Assembly: GCA_019635585.1 (NCBI GenBank)
Contig: JAHBZE010000001.1
Span: 62,001 to 126,000, forward strand
Source of the DNA: Xanthobacteraceae bacterium
GTDB lineage: Bacteria; Pseudomonadota; Alphaproteobacteria; Rhizobiales; Xanthobacteraceae
Length of the DNA: 64,000 bases
Reading direction: 5' to 3'
Part shown: one piece after another, positions 53,437 through 62,505 of the stretch
Layout: each line of letters opens with the position of its first letter
Position numbering within the stretch: position 1 is the first letter of the stretch
Notes under the pieces: model-generated
What the model saw: only the letters and a program-made list of their open reading frames with translations
Told to the model about the DNA's origin: nothing
The model's database searches: none
Position numbers and translations under genes: made by a program

Positions 53437-54981
53437 ATGACCGACGTGAAGCCGCCGAACCAGTTTCTCTCCTCCCAGACCGAGGGGGAACAATTTCGCA
53501 TACTGGTCCAAGGCGTCACAGATTACGCAATTTACATGCTCGATCCAGACGGCCACGTCGCCAGCTGGAATGCGGGCGCGGAGCGCATCAAGGGCTACAA
53601 GACCCACGAGATTCTCGGCGAGCATTTCTCGCGCTTCTACACCGACGAAGATCGTAAGGCCGGTGCACCGGAGAAGGCGCTGGAAACCGCGATCCGGGAA
53701 GGCCGCTTTGAGAAGGAAGGCTACCGGGTTCGCAAGGATGGCACCCAGTTTCTCGCGCATATCGTCCTCGACCCCATCCACGGCGACGACGGCCAAATTA
53801 TTGGTTTTGCCAAAATCACCCGCGACATTACCGAACGCGAGCAGAACCGCCTCGCGCTCGAGCGCACGCGCGAACAGCTTTTCCATTCCCAGAAAATGGA
53901 AGCGATCGGCAAATTGACCGGTGGCGTCGCGCACGACTTCAACAATCTGCTGATGGTGATCCAGAGCAGCCTCGAGCTACTGCGCAAGCGCTCGCCGGAC
54001 AACGCGCAGATCACCCCGCTCATCCAGAACGCGATGCGCGCGACCGAGCGTGGCACCGCGCTGACCCATCGCATGCTCGCCTTCGCGCGAAAGCAGGACA
54101 TCGAAAACCGCGTGATCGACGTTCCGCAACTCGTCAACGAAACCAGAGAACTTCTCCGGCGCTCGCTCGGTCCGAGCTATACAATCGAGACGAATTTCTG
54201 CGAGACGATTCCCAACGTGCTTGCCGATCCGAACCAGTTGGAAAGCGCGTTGCTCAATCTCGCGTTCAACGCCCGCGATGCGATGCCGGACGGTGGCCGC
54301 ATCGAAATTATAGTGCGCGTGGCTCGTAATCCGCTCGCAGAGCTTGCCGGCGGCGAATACGTCTCGATCACGCTCCGTGATACCGGTCACGGAATGGACA
54401 TCGATACGCTCCGACAGGCGACCGACCCGTTTTTCACTACCAAGGGTGTCGGCAAAGGCACCGGCCTCGGCCTTTCGATGGTACAAGGCATGGCCGAACA
54501 GTCTGGCGGCACGTTCCGGCTTACCAGCGTTCCCAGCGCCGGCACGAGCGCCGAAATCCTGCTTCCGGCAGTCGACGCCGCCGCGACCACGGATATCTCG
54601 CCGAAGACTGAATTGATCGACGCGACGCGGCCGCTCGTTATCGTCGCGGTCGATGACGACAGTCTTGTACTGATGAACACGACGGCCATGCTCGAAGATC
54701 TCGGCCACACGGTTCTCGAAGCGAGCTCAGCTCGTGAGGCACTCGAACTCGTGCGCGGCCAGAAGATCGACCTCGTCATCACGGATCATGCGATGCCGGG
54801 CACGACCGGCTTGCAGCTCGCGAAAACTATCCGCTCCGAACAGCCCACGCTGCCGATTCTGCTGGCGACCGGCTATGCCGAGATCGATCCGAGCGCGGGA
54901 ATCCAGTTGCCGCGGATCGGGAAGCCTTTCTTGCAAAACGATCTCAAGGCTGCGATCGACAAGGCGATGCAACGCGGCTGA
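53437..54981 (+). CDS. Hybrid sensor histidine kinase (PAS-HisKA-HATPase-REC)
   Basis: 514 residues. A PAS domain (about 20-135: YAIYMLDPDGHVASWNAGAERIKGY, ending ITRDITEREQ) is followed by HisKA with the phosphorylated His166 in GGVAHDFNNLL. HATPase has NLAFNARDAMPDGG, DTGHGMD and GKGTGLGLSMVQG. A C-terminal receiver (about 405-514) holds VDDD and VITDHAMPG with the acceptor Asp. There are no membrane helices, so it is cytoplasmic; the PAS type is common in light or redox sensors, but no cofactor Cys of LOV type is seen. It stands alone, with no response regulator gene beside it. Confidence 0.93.
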   Translation: MTDVKPPNQFLSSQTEGEQFRILVQGVTDYAIYMLDPDGHVASWNAGAERIKGYKTHEILGEHFSRFYTDEDRKAGAPEKALETAIREGRFEKEGYRVRKDGTQFLAHIVLDPIHGDDGQIIGFAKITRDITEREQNRLALERTREQLFHSQKMEAIGKLTGGVAHDFNNLLMVIQSSLELLRKRSPDNAQITPLIQNAMRATERGTALTHRMLAFARKQDIENRVIDVPQLVNETRELLRRSLGPSYTIETNFCETIPNVLADPNQLESALLNLAFNARDAMPDGGRIEIIVRVARNPLAELAGGEYVSITLRDTGHGMDIDTLRQATDPFFTTKGVGKGTGLGLSMVQGMAEQSGGTFRLTSVPSAGTSAEILLPAVDAAATTDISPKTELIDATRPLVIVAVDDDSLVLMNTTAMLEDLGHTVLEASSAREALELVRGQKIDLVITDHAMPGTTGLQLAKTIRSEQPTLPILLATGYAEIDPSAGIQLPRIGKPFLQNDLKAAIDKAMQRG

Positions 54982-54990
54982 TGCCGCGTT

Positions 54991-55194
54991 TCACTGATAG
55001 CCTGGACAGCGCTGCGCACGAAGCGACTCAACCGCGGCCGCGCGGCGATAGGCGGTCGTCGTGAGATCACCTGCGATCCGGCCGAATTCGGCGCAACGCG
55101 TTTCGGCGGATTGCGAAAGCGGTGGGGCTTCGGACGATACTTGCGCACACGCGGCCAGCAACATGGCTACCGCAATCACCCCAGCCCATTTCAT
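54991..55194 (-). CDS. Small predicted lipoprotein
   Basis: 67 residues. MKWAGVIAVAMLLAACAQ is a lipoprotein signal with the lipobox L-A-A-C. The mature part is short and helical (ETRCAEFGRIAGDLTTTAYRRAAAVESL) with two further Cys. It is convergent with the histidine kinase gene. I do not recognise a named family. Confidence 0.7.
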   Translation of the reverse strand: MKWAGVIAVAMLLAACAQVSSEAPPLSQSAETRCAEFGRIAGDLTTTAYRRAAAVESLRAQRCPGYQ

Positions 55195-55372
55195 TTCCGT
55201 CCCCCGAATTGGCGGCGCGTCTATCGGCCAATTCAGGAACTTCGTCGCCGCGACACGGCGTCCCGCTCATACGGCCGCCACGTGCCAGCGCAACGGCTCG
55301 CAACAATGTGTAGTGCTGGCGGAAAGGCGGAAGAATATCAGGGCGGGTCTTCCTAGAGTTCCCTTCCTTAAA

Positions 55373-55759
55373 ATGATCTTCCGCCGAACCGCCGCAATCC
55401 TATTTTTCACGTTGCCGGTTCTGTCGGCGGCGCAACCGGCGTACGCGCAACAACGCGTCGACCATCTCGAACGCTGCGCGCCGAGCGAGCGCAATGCCAG
55501 CTTCATTCGTATTCGGAACGGCTGCGACCAACCAGTAAGCTTGATCTTCTGGCGCTATTCGCTGACCGCGCCGATCACGCGCACACTCCAGCCCGGAGAC
55601 GTATTTCAGGAAAACTTCACAGGCGACAGCGGCTGGTGGATGTCGACCGCGTGCCCGCTCGGATATGATCCGGACCCGCCGTTCCAGCTAGAGAACACCA
55701 AGGCCATCGTCGAAAGCACCTATAGCTGCGTCAGCAAACAGATCTCGTTGCTGCGCTGA
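55373..55759 (+). CDS. Secreted hypothetical protein, 128 aa
   Basis: MIFRRTAAILFFTLPVLSA leads to a signal cleavage near AYAQ. The mature part has four Cys and a beta-rich look: CAPSERNASFIRIRNGCDQPVSLIFW and GDSGWWMSTACPLGY. IRNGCDQPVSLIFW resembles small extracellular beta domains with a disulfide. The ribosome site before the ATG is weak. It is followed after nine bases by a DUF427 gene. Confidence 0.7.
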   Translation: MIFRRTAAILFFTLPVLSAAQPAYAQQRVDHLERCAPSERNASFIRIRNGCDQPVSLIFWRYSLTAPITRTLQPGDVFQENFTGDSGWWMSTACPLGYDPDPPFQLENTKAIVESTYSCVSKQISLLR

Positions 55760-55768
55760 GAAATACCA

Positions 55769-56128
55769 ATGCTCGCCCCCGGCCCCGACCATCCGATCAC
55801 GGTCACTAAGTCTCCGCGCCCGGTACGCGTCCTGTTTAACGGGACGATCGTTGCCGAGAGTACGAACGCGCTGAAGCTTCAGGAAGCCGACTATCGGCCC
55901 GTCTTCTACCTTCCGCGCGAGGATGCGCGCTTGGAGCACTTCATGCACAGCGATCATTCGAGCCGCTGCCCATACAAGGGGCGGGCCGCCTATTTCTCGC
56001 TCGTGGTTACCGGGAAGCGCTCCGAAAACGCAGCCTGGACCTATGAAGCGCCCTTTCCGGCCGTGGAAGCCATCAAGGATTTCCTGGCCTTCTATCCGTT
56101 CAAAGTTGATGCAATCGAGGAATTCTGA
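55769..56128 (+). CDS. DUF427 family protein
   Basis: 119 residues. DHPITVTKSPRPVRVLFNGTIVAES, YRPVFYLPREDARLEHF and HSSRCPYKGRAAYFSLV followed by WTYEAPFPAVEAIKDFLAFYP are DUF427 blocks. The family has a small beta-tent-like fold, and its biochemical role is unsettled. It starts nine bases after the secreted gene. Confidence 0.93.
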   Translation: MLAPGPDHPITVTKSPRPVRVLFNGTIVAESTNALKLQEADYRPVFYLPREDARLEHFMHSDHSSRCPYKGRAAYFSLVVTGKRSENAAWTYEAPFPAVEAIKDFLAFYPFKVDAIEEF

Positions 56129-56214
56129 TCGCGCCCGCCCTGCCCACGTTCCTGCGTCTCTGCTAGGCTTGCTTCCGCCTTTCATTCCTGCGCCAGCCAT
56201 TTGGAATTCCCAGC

Positions 56215-56640
56215 ATGAGAAAGATTGCCTTTGCCGCCGTGCTAACCGGCCTGCTTTCCCTTCTCCCACTCTCCGCGAATGCAACCGGCGCCCTCGCAAT
56301 CGGCGAGCCGCAAAATCTTGCCGACGGTTTCGCGTCCGGCTGGTCAACCGGACAGGCGAACGAAGACATCGCCAACGCGAAAGCCTACGAGCAATGCCGC
56401 GACAAGGCAGACGCGCCGGATCATATCCGCGCACTTTGCAAGGTTGTTCGTACCTTCAACAATCAATGCGTCGCGATCGCACTCGATACCGAGCCCGGCG
56501 CGACCGGTACCGGCTATGCCGTCGCTCCCTCGAAAGCTGAAGCTGAGCGGCAGGCGCTTGACGATTGCCGCTCGACTGCGGGCAATCGCTCGCAGTATTG
56601 CCGCATCATCAACGGCGGTTGCGACGGCAACGCGCGCTAG
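56215..56640 (+). CDS. DUF4189-like secreted protein, copy 1
   Basis: 141 residues with a signal peptide (ends ANA). The DUF4189 core is GALAIGEP, ASGWSTGQ, AYEQCR, CKVVRTFNNQCVAIALDT, GTGYAVA and the Cys-rich end DDCRSTAGNRSQYCRIINGGCDG. Paired Cys suggest disulfides in the periplasm. It is the first of three tandem paralogues. Confidence 0.85.
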   Translation: MRKIAFAAVLTGLLSLLPLSANATGALAIGEPQNLADGFASGWSTGQANEDIANAKAYEQCRDKADAPDHIRALCKVVRTFNNQCVAIALDTEPGATGTGYAVAPSKAEAERQALDDCRSTAGNRSQYCRIINGGCDGNAR

Positions 56641-56655
56641 TTCAGGCAATCGAAC

Positions 56656-57084
56656 ATGAAATCCGTACACGCATTTGTAATCCTGCTCGCTGCATGCGGC
56701 ATTACTTCTCCCGCTTTCGGTTTCGGCGCGGTCGCGATCGCCGAGCCTGCCGACGTCGCCAAGGACGGCTATTCGAGCGGCATCGCCTACAACTTCAAAG
56801 CGCAGAGCGAAGCGGAAGATCGTGCGCAGCTCGAGTGTGCGAATACGCAGGATGCACCGCCGGAAACGCGCAAGCTGTGCAAGGTCATCCGGACTTTCGA
56901 AAACCAATGTGTGGCGGTCGCACTCGACCCCAAAGCCGGTACTCCCGGCGCCGGCTGGGCGATCGCAGATACGCTCGCGCTCGCAAGGCGCGATGCGCTG
57001 CAGCGCTGTGACGATACTGCCGGCAGCGACCGCAGGGGCGAATGCCGGGTTACCGCGGAAGGCTGCGACGGACGGGCAAAATGA
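56656..57084 (+). CDS. DUF4189-like secreted protein, copy 2
   Basis: 142 residues. Signal peptide to SPAFG; then GAVAIAEP, SSGIAYNFKA, CKVIRTFENQCVAVALDPKAGTPGAGWAI and RCDDTAGSDRRGECRVTAEGCDG. It has the same block order as copy 1, with 15 bases between them. Its stop TGA overlaps the ATG of copy 3. Confidence 0.85.
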   Translation: MKSVHAFVILLAACGITSPAFGFGAVAIAEPADVAKDGYSSGIAYNFKAQSEAEDRAQLECANTQDAPPETRKLCKVIRTFENQCVAVALDPKAGTPGAGWAIADTLALARRDALQRCDDTAGSDRRGECRVTAEGCDGRAK

Positions 57085-57548
57085 AAAGCGGATTTGGGCG
57101 CAATCGTCTTCCCGCTTCGCGCGTTTGCGCTTCTCTCATGGTATTCGCCACGAGCGTCCTCTTCCCGGTCGCAGCGGCACGCGCCGAAGGTGCGATAGCA
57201 ATCGGCATCCTCGATAACGACGCAACCAAGGGCTACGCGGCAGGCTGGAGCAATAATCGGCCGACAGCAGCAGACGCTGAACAACTCGCGCTCGAGAACT
57301 GCCGGAAGCAGCCGAACGCGCCGGAGAATGTTCGTGCGACCTGCCGCGTGGTCCGCAACTTCGTTAATCAATGCGTGATCGTGGCGCTTGATCCGAAGAA
57401 CGGGACGCCGGGCGCCGGATGGGCTGTCGCCGAAACCAGCGAACTCGCCATTCTCGACGCACGACGCGAATGCGACCGTACGGCAGGCGCCGACCGGCAG
57501 GGACAATGCACCTTGACCGACGGCGTCTGCGACGGCACCGCGCGCTAA
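57081..57548 (+). CDS. DUF4189-like secreted protein, copy 3
   Basis: 155 residues from the ATG overlapping copy 2's stop (ATGA). A longer N-terminal signal (to ARAEG) precedes GAIAIGIL, AAGWSNNR, CRVVRNFVNQCVIVALDPKNGTPGAGWAV and ECDRTAGADRQGQCTLTDGVCDG. The three copies form one transcript and have diverged in the signal and middle parts, not in the Cys framework. Confidence 0.85.
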   Translation: MKSGFGRNRLPASRVCASLMVFATSVLFPVAAARAEGAIAIGILDNDATKGYAAGWSNNRPTAADAEQLALENCRKQPNAPENVRATCRVVRNFVNQCVIVALDPKNGTPGAGWAVAETSELAILDARRECDRTAGADRQGQCTLTDGVCDGTAR

Positions 57549-57555
57549 GGCCACC

Positions 57556-57867
57556 ATGAACTCCCCGTCGCAGGCCCAACGTCTGCTTCGCGGCTTTGTC
57601 CTGCTCTGCGCGTTGGCGGGCACGATCTACTACATCGGTATCTGGCGCTGGTGGTGGCTGATCGACGACCGGAAGCGCGACGGGCTCGAACTGATCGGCC
57701 CCATACTCGGCACAGTCTATTTCATCCTGTTGGTCGTGCCTTCCTGGTATTTCGGTCTCCGGAGCCGCGCGCTTCTGTTCGCGGCCATTCCTGCCGCACT
57801 CGCGCTCATTCTGGCGACCGACGCCGCGTTCCACTGGTTCCCGTGGAAGATTTTCGGCGGCAACTAG
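57556..57867 (+). CDS. Three-helix membrane protein, 103 aa
   Basis: GGCC precedes the ATG at three to eight bases, a weak site. Hydrophobic segments are LLRGFVLLCALAGTIYYIG, LELIGPILGTVYFILLVV and ALLFAAIPAALALILA, with W-rich surroundings (WRWWWLIDD, HWFPWKIF). It follows DUF4189 copy 3 by seven bases on the same strand. No family is recognised. Confidence 0.72.
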   Translation: MNSPSQAQRLLRGFVLLCALAGTIYYIGIWRWWWLIDDRKRDGLELIGPILGTVYFILLVVPSWYFGLRSRALLFAAIPAALALILATDAAFHWFPWKIFGGN

Positions 57868-57932
57868 GAACTTTCGCCTTCATTGCCGCGTTTCAGCCGC
57901 AGATACGGCAACTCATTCGCTGGGCAAACGCG

Positions 57933-58175
57933 ATGCGCGACGTTCTTTCGCTATATCCGAGATTCCTGATTTTCAGCGGCATCATGGCCGCCTTTCTGGT
58001 CGTCCTCGCCCTTGTACCGGGCACGAGCGACGCGACTGCGATCAATCAGACCGTGCGAACTACCGCAGCAGACAACATGCAAAGAATCGAAGCCGGCGAC
58101 TGCCGTATGGATCAGTACGCCTACGCGCCAACCTGCACGATCCAGGGCCGCATCGTGCGCGTCATCAAGTTTTAA
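57933..58175 (+). CDS. Small membrane-anchored hypothetical protein, 80 aa
   Basis: One N-terminal hydrophobic helix (FLIFSGIMAAFLVVLALVPG) precedes a periplasmic tail with a Cys pair (AGDCRMDQYAYAPTCTIQGRIVRVIKF). Small proteins with the YAYAPTC-x-I-x-GRIV tail appear next to membrane genes in rhizobia, from memory. It is convergent with nlpD at a four-base gap. Confidence 0.65.
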   Translation: MRDVLSLYPRFLIFSGIMAAFLVVLALVPGTSDATAINQTVRTTAADNMQRIEAGDCRMDQYAYAPTCTIQGRIVRVIKF

Positions 58176-58179
58176 AACG

Positions 58180-59439
58180 TCAAATTCCGGAGAGATGCTT
58201 TTCCGGATCGACCGGCTTTGAACCCTTGCGGATTTCGAAGTGCAGCTGCGGCGACGTCACGCCGCCGGTCTGGCCCGCTTTCGCAATCAGGTCGCCGCGT
58301 TTGATCTTCTGATCCTTTTTCACGTCAATCGTGCCGAGGTGCGCGTAAGCGGTCACCCAGTTGTCAGCGTGCTGAATCAGGACGAAGTTGCCGAACCCCT
58401 TCAATTCATTCCCAGCGTAGGCGACGACGCCATCTTCCGCGGCGCGGATCGGCGTGCCTTCCGGCACCGAGACGTTGATGCCGTCGTTCTGCTGGCCGTT
58501 CGGCTTGCGGCCATAGGCCGAAAGGATACGGCCACGCACCGGCCAATGGAACGTAGGACCGGCATGCGGAGAATTCTGCGGCGCGTCGTTGACTACCGGC
58601 GGTACATTCGGGCGAACCATACCGACGTTTTCGGGCGCGGGCGCCTCGTTATTCGCGACATGCTGTGCCGGCGTCTGCGGTACTGTCTGCACGTTCCGCT
58701 GCAAGGGCTGCGGTTGCGGCGCGTTCGCAATCGGTGTCGTTCCAGGAATACGAACCTGCTGCCCAATCCGGAGTTGGGTCGAGAGCGTCAGATTGTTCGC
58801 GCTCGCGATCGCCTGCGGCGTGACGTGATACTTGCGCGAGAGCGAATAAATCGTGTCGCCCGAGGCGGCGGTATGAACGTTGCCGGCGACCGGCGCGGTG
58901 CGGACTGGGGTCGCCGCGGCAGTGTTGTGTACCGGAATGACGAGACGCTGGCCGGGCCGCAGCATGCTGCCGCCCTGCAGATTGTTCGCGCGGAGGAGAA
59001 TTTCCGGCGGTACATTGTGCTTGCGGGAAATCGAATAGACCGTCTCACCCTGCTGGACGACGATCGTCCGGCTACCCGTCTGCGACCAGCCGTTTGTGTT
59101 GACGGCCGCGGTGGTGCGTGGCGCATTCAACTGGCTCTGCGCGCGCGGTGCTTGCGCAGCCGGGACGGTCTGCGGACGATAGTTCGTCTGCGGCGGAGTA
59201 TTCAGCGGCTGGGTTTCTACGTAGGTGCGCTGGGGCAACTGGTGGCCCGGAACCTGCGCCTGCGTGTTCGTCTGCGGCTGCGGCACGGACGCGGTCGTGT
59301 CCTGCTTGCCGTTGAACGGATTGGAGTCGAACCGCGTTACATCCATGCTGCAGGCGGCGGAAAACGCGCCAAGCGTGGCAAGGGCGGCAAAACGGGCGAG
59401 CAGCGCTCCCCGGTAGCGCATCGGATTGGTACGCATCAC
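58180..59439 (-). CDS. nlpD: NlpD-like murein hydrolase activator (LysM-LysM-LytM)
   Basis: 419 residues. Lipoprotein signal AFSAAC, a Gln/Pro-rich linker, then two LysM repeats that bind peptidoglycan (QQGETVYSISRKHNVPPEILLRANNL, and ASGDTIYSLSRKYHVTPQAIASANNL), and a C-terminal LytM/M23 domain. Where active M23 endopeptidases have H-x-G-x-D this reads NDGINVS, while LHFEIR is kept; the lost metal ligands suggest an activator of amidases rather than an enzyme. It is placed after pcm-surE, the usual order. Confidence 0.9.
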   Translation of the reverse strand: MMRTNPMRYRGALLARFAALATLGAFSAACSMDVTRFDSNPFNGKQDTTASVPQPQTNTQAQVPGHQLPQRTYVETQPLNTPPQTNYRPQTVPAAQAPRAQSQLNAPRTTAAVNTNGWSQTGSRTIVVQQGETVYSISRKHNVPPEILLRANNLQGGSMLRPGQRLVIPVHNTAAATPVRTAPVAGNVHTAASGDTIYSLSRKYHVTPQAIASANNLTLSTQLRIGQQVRIPGTTPIANAPQPQPLQRNVQTVPQTPAQHVANNEAPAPENVGMVRPNVPPVVNDAPQNSPHAGPTFHWPVRGRILSAYGRKPNGQQNDGINVSVPEGTPIRAAEDGVVAYAGNELKGFGNFVLIQHADNWVTAYAHLGTIDVKKDQKIKRGDLIAKAGQTGGVTSPQLHFEIRKGSKPVDPEKHLSGI

Positions 59440-59552
59440 TACTCACTCAGGACGCAACAACACACCTGATGAATAGGAGACTCCGGTAAACGCGGACTTA
59501 AGAAAATCCGGCGCGGCGCGAAATTTCGCTGCCGGGCCCAAAACTTAACAGG

Positions 59553-60230
59553 CTACAGGGCCTGCGCCTTGCCTTCGACCAGCGGCACGAACCGGACCGA
59601 CATCAGGTCGAGGTGCTCGATCTTGCCACCGCTTTTCGTGTACAGCCGCAGCGACTGAACATCCGCCGGGTGTCCGACTGGTGCGACCATACGGCCATTG
59701 TTGGCAAGTTGGTCGAACAGCGCCGGCGGCACTTCAGGCGTCGCGGCCGTTACAATGATCCGATCGAACGGCGCTTCGTCGGGCGCGCCGAAGCTGCCGT
59801 CAGCGATACGGACAGCGACGTTTTTCAGACCCAGCACCCGCAGCCGTGCAGAAGCAAGATCGCCAAGTGTGCGGTAGCGCTCGATCGTCACGACCGATTT
59901 AGCGAGCATGCCGAGCACCGCCGCCTGGTAGCCGGAGCCAGTACCGATCTCGAGCACCTTGTTCGAAGGTTCGACGTCGAGCGCCTCGGTCATGGTCGCG
60001 ACAACGAAGGGCTGGCTGATGGTCTGACCGCAATCAATGGGCAGCGCCTGATCGGCATAAGCGACGCCGGCATGTTCGGCTTCGACGAAAATCTCGCGCG
60101 GCACCTGTTCGAGCGCGCGCAGCACTTTCACATCGCGAATGCCGCGGCGGCGCATGGAGAGCAAGAACTCCATCCGCGCTTCCGCGTTCTTCCGCTCGAA
60201 TTCCTCATCGCGCCTGTTGCGGTCCGCCAT
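59553..60230 (-). CDS. pcm: Protein-L-isoaspartate O-methyltransferase
   Basis: 225 residues. VLEIGTGSGYQAAVLGML is the SAM-binding motif I; IDCGQTISQPFVVATMTEAL precedes it and FDRIIVTAATPEVPPALFDQL follows. It repairs isoaspartyl residues of aged proteins with S-adenosylmethionine. It lies 24 bases after surE, as in many proteobacteria. Confidence 0.95.
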   Translation of the reverse strand: MADRNRRDEEFERKNAEARMEFLLSMRRRGIRDVKVLRALEQVPREIFVEAEHAGVAYADQALPIDCGQTISQPFVVATMTEALDVEPSNKVLEIGTGSGYQAAVLGMLAKSVVTIERYRTLGDLASARLRVLGLKNVAVRIADGSFGAPDEAPFDRIIVTAATPEVPPALFDQLANNGRMVAPVGHPADVQSLRLYTKSGGKIEHLDLMSVRFVPLVEGKAQAL

Positions 60231-60254
60231 CCGCGCCAGAAGCTCCTCTATGCG

Positions 60255-61034
60255 TTAGTTCGTCAATTCGCTCTCATCGAACATCGCCGCGAGTTTGGTC
60301 ATAAACGGCTTGTCCGTCAGATCGATCCGGAGCGGCGTCACCGAAATCATCTTGCGTTCGATCGCAGACAAATCGCTGCCGTCGGAGAAGGTCCGCTTGA
60401 TGCGCTGAAAGCCGATCCAGTAATACGGGAAACCGCGGCCGTCGTGACGCTTGTCGACCATCAGCAGTTCGGCATCGCGCCGGCCCTGCGTCGTGATCGC
60501 AACGCCCTGGACTTCATCCGGCAGGCAATCCGGGAAATTGATGTTCAGCAACACGCCCACAGGAAGCGGGTCTTTCAGAAGTTTTTTCAGAAGATCGGGC
60601 GCAAGCGCCTCGACCGTGCCATAGCCGAGCCGGTCGCGCGTGGTCGGACCATAGGCCTGACTGAGCGCGATCGCCTGAATGCCGAGAATGGTGCCTTCCA
60701 TCGCGCCCGCAACGGTGCCGGAATAGATCACGTCTTCCGCGAGATTCTGGCCCCGGTTCACACCTGACAGCACGAGGTCGGGGCGCTTGTCCTCGAGCAC
60801 ATGGCGCACGCCCATGATCACGCAATCGGTCGGTGTGCCTTTCACGGCGAAGCGCTTTTCGTCGACCTTGCGAAGCCGAAGCGGATCGGAAAGCGAAAGC
60901 GAGTGCGAAACGCCGGACTGGTCGAACTCGGGCGCCACCACCCAGACGTCATCGGTCAGCGTCTTTGCGATGCGAACCAGCGCGTCGAGGCCGGGCGAAT
61001 GAATACCGTCGTCGTTGGTGACAAGGATGCGCAA
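60255..61034 (-). CDS. surE: 5'/3'-nucleotidase SurE
   Basis: 259 residues from a TTG giving [19 protein letters not shown], the correct family N-terminus; the longer frame upstream overlaps serS and is not supported. The metal site is NDDG, with Ser and Asn ligands in [10 protein letters not shown] and [21 protein letters not shown]. It dephosphorylates nucleoside monophosphates and polyphosphates. The TTG lies two bases after the serS stop, so translation is coupled and weak initiation may limit SurE. Confidence 0.93.
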   Translation of the reverse strand: MRILVTNDDGIHSPGLDALVRIAKTLTDDVWVVAPEFDQSGVSHSLSLSDPLRLRKVDEKRFAVKGTPTDCVIMGVRHVLEDKRPDLVLSGVNRGQNLAEDVIYSGTVAGAMEGTILGIQAIALSQAYGPTTRDRLGYGTVEALAPDLLKKLLKDPLPVGVLLNINFPDCLPDEVQGVAITTQGRRDAELLMVDKRHDGRGFPYYWIGFQRIKRTFSDGSDLSAIERKMISVTPLRIDLTDKPFMTKLAAMFDESELTN

Positions 61035-61036
61035 CT

Positions 61037-62443
61037 TCAGTTCGCTTTCGTGATCTTGGTGAGGCCGCCCATATAAGGCTTTAACGCCTCCGGAATTGTG
61101 ACGGAACCGTCCTCGTTCTGGTAATTCTCCAGCACCGCGATCAGCGCGCGGCCGACCGCGACGCCGGAGCCATTGAGCGTGTGGACGTAGCGCGGGCTTT
61201 TGGCGTCCTTCGCGCGATAGCGCGCGTTCATGCGCCGCGCCTGGAAGTCGCCGCAGTTCGAGCAGGATGAAATTTCTCTGTAGGTATTTTCGCCCGGCAG
61301 CCAGACCTCGATGTCGTAGGTTTTCTGCGAGGCAAAGCCCATGTCGCCGGTGCAAAGCGTCATCACGCGATAATGCAGGCCGAGTTTCTGGAGCACTTTT
61401 TCAGCGGACGTTAGCATGCGCTCGTGTTCTTCGGCGCTCTGTTCGGGCGTCGTGATCGTGACCAGTTCGACCTTGGTGAACTGGTGCTGGCGGATCATGC
61501 CGCGCGTATCTTTACCGGCAGCACCTGCTTCGGCGCGGAAGCATGGCGTGCAGGCGGTCAACCGCATCGGCAGCTTCGCTTCGTCGGTGATGTCTTCGCG
61601 AACGAGATTGGTGAGCGGCACCTCGGCAGTCGGGATGAGCCAGAGATTATCTGTTCTAGGATGATTTCGATAAATTTCTTCAAACTCTTTGTCGCCTGAA
61701 GATAGTCCATTCCGCGATCTTTCATTCACGATTCTCGCGGTTGCGACCCAACGCTCGTAATCAAAAATTTGACGTGTAGCCGCAAACTGATCGTCCGCAA
61801 ACTTGGGTAACTGGGCAGTGCCGAACATCGCATGATCGCGAACCAGCACCGGCGGGTTCACTTCCATGTAGCCGTGCTCGCCGGTGTGCGTGTCGAGGAA
61901 CAGCTGCGCGAGCGCGCGCTCGAGACGCGCAAGCGCGCCCTTCAGCACAACGAAACGCGCACCGGAAATCTTGGACGCGGCCTCGAAATCCATCAGACCG
62001 AGCGCTTCGCCGATCTCGAAATGCAGTTTCGGCTTGAATGCGAGGTTCGGAATGTTGCCGTGGCGGCGATACTCCTTGTTGCCGGTCTCGTCCTTGCCGT
62101 CCGGAACGTCCGCGGCGGGCAAATTAGGAATCGCGGCAAGGATTTCCTCGAGTCTCATCTCCGCTGCCTGCTGCTCGGCTTCGAGCTTCGGCATCTCGTC
62201 CTTGATGCTCGCGACCTCGGCCATCAGCTTCTGTGCGCGCGGCTCGTCCTTGGCCTTCTTCGCTTCGCCGACTTCCTTGGAGACTGCGTTGCGGCGCTCC
62301 TGCATGGTCTGCAGCTTCGCGATCACCGCGCGGCGCTTCTCGTCGAGTGCGAGCAAATCGCGCGACTCGGCGCTCAGGCCGCGGCGGGCGAGCGCCTTGT
62401 CGAAAGCCTCCGGGTTCTCACGAATCCACTTAATGTCGTGCAT
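61037..62443 (-). CDS. serS: Seryl-tRNA synthetase with an internal insertion
   Basis: 468 residues, about 40 longer than common bacterial SerRS. The N-terminal tRNA-binding coiled coil is residues 25-105. Class II motifs are [11 protein letters not shown] (motif 1), [21 protein letters not shown] (motif 2) and [18 protein letters not shown] (motif 3), with the Ser-binding PTAEVPLTN. Between [11 protein letters not shown] and LWLIPTAEV lies an extra segment of about 40 residues ([20 protein letters not shown] and following), encoded by visibly lower-GC DNA than the rest of the gene. It is in frame and the catalytic residues are intact. Confidence 0.93.
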   Translation of the reverse strand: MHDIKWIRENPEAFDKALARRGLSAESRDLLALDEKRRAVIAKLQTMQERRNAVSKEVGEAKKAKDEPRAQKLMAEVASIKDEMPKLEAEQQAAEMRLEEILAAIPNLPAADVPDGKDETGNKEYRRHGNIPNLAFKPKLHFEIGEALGLMDFEAASKISGARFVVLKGALARLERALAQLFLDTHTGEHGYMEVNPPVLVRDHAMFGTAQLPKFADDQFAATRQIFDYERWVATARIVNERSRNGLSSGDKEFEEIYRNHPRTDNLWLIPTAEVPLTNLVREDITDEAKLPMRLTACTPCFRAEAGAAGKDTRGMIRQHQFTKVELVTITTPEQSAEEHERMLTSAEKVLQKLGLHYRVMTLCTGDMGFASQKTYDIEVWLPGENTYREISSCSNCGDFQARRMNARYRAKDAKSPRYVHTLNGSGVAVGRALIAVLENYQNEDGSVTIPEALKPYMGGLTKITKAN

Positions 62444-62505
62444 CGCTATTCCTGCGTAATAGACTTTGATTACGCACGATTTTCTACTTCAAGTAAAACT
62501 TGAAC

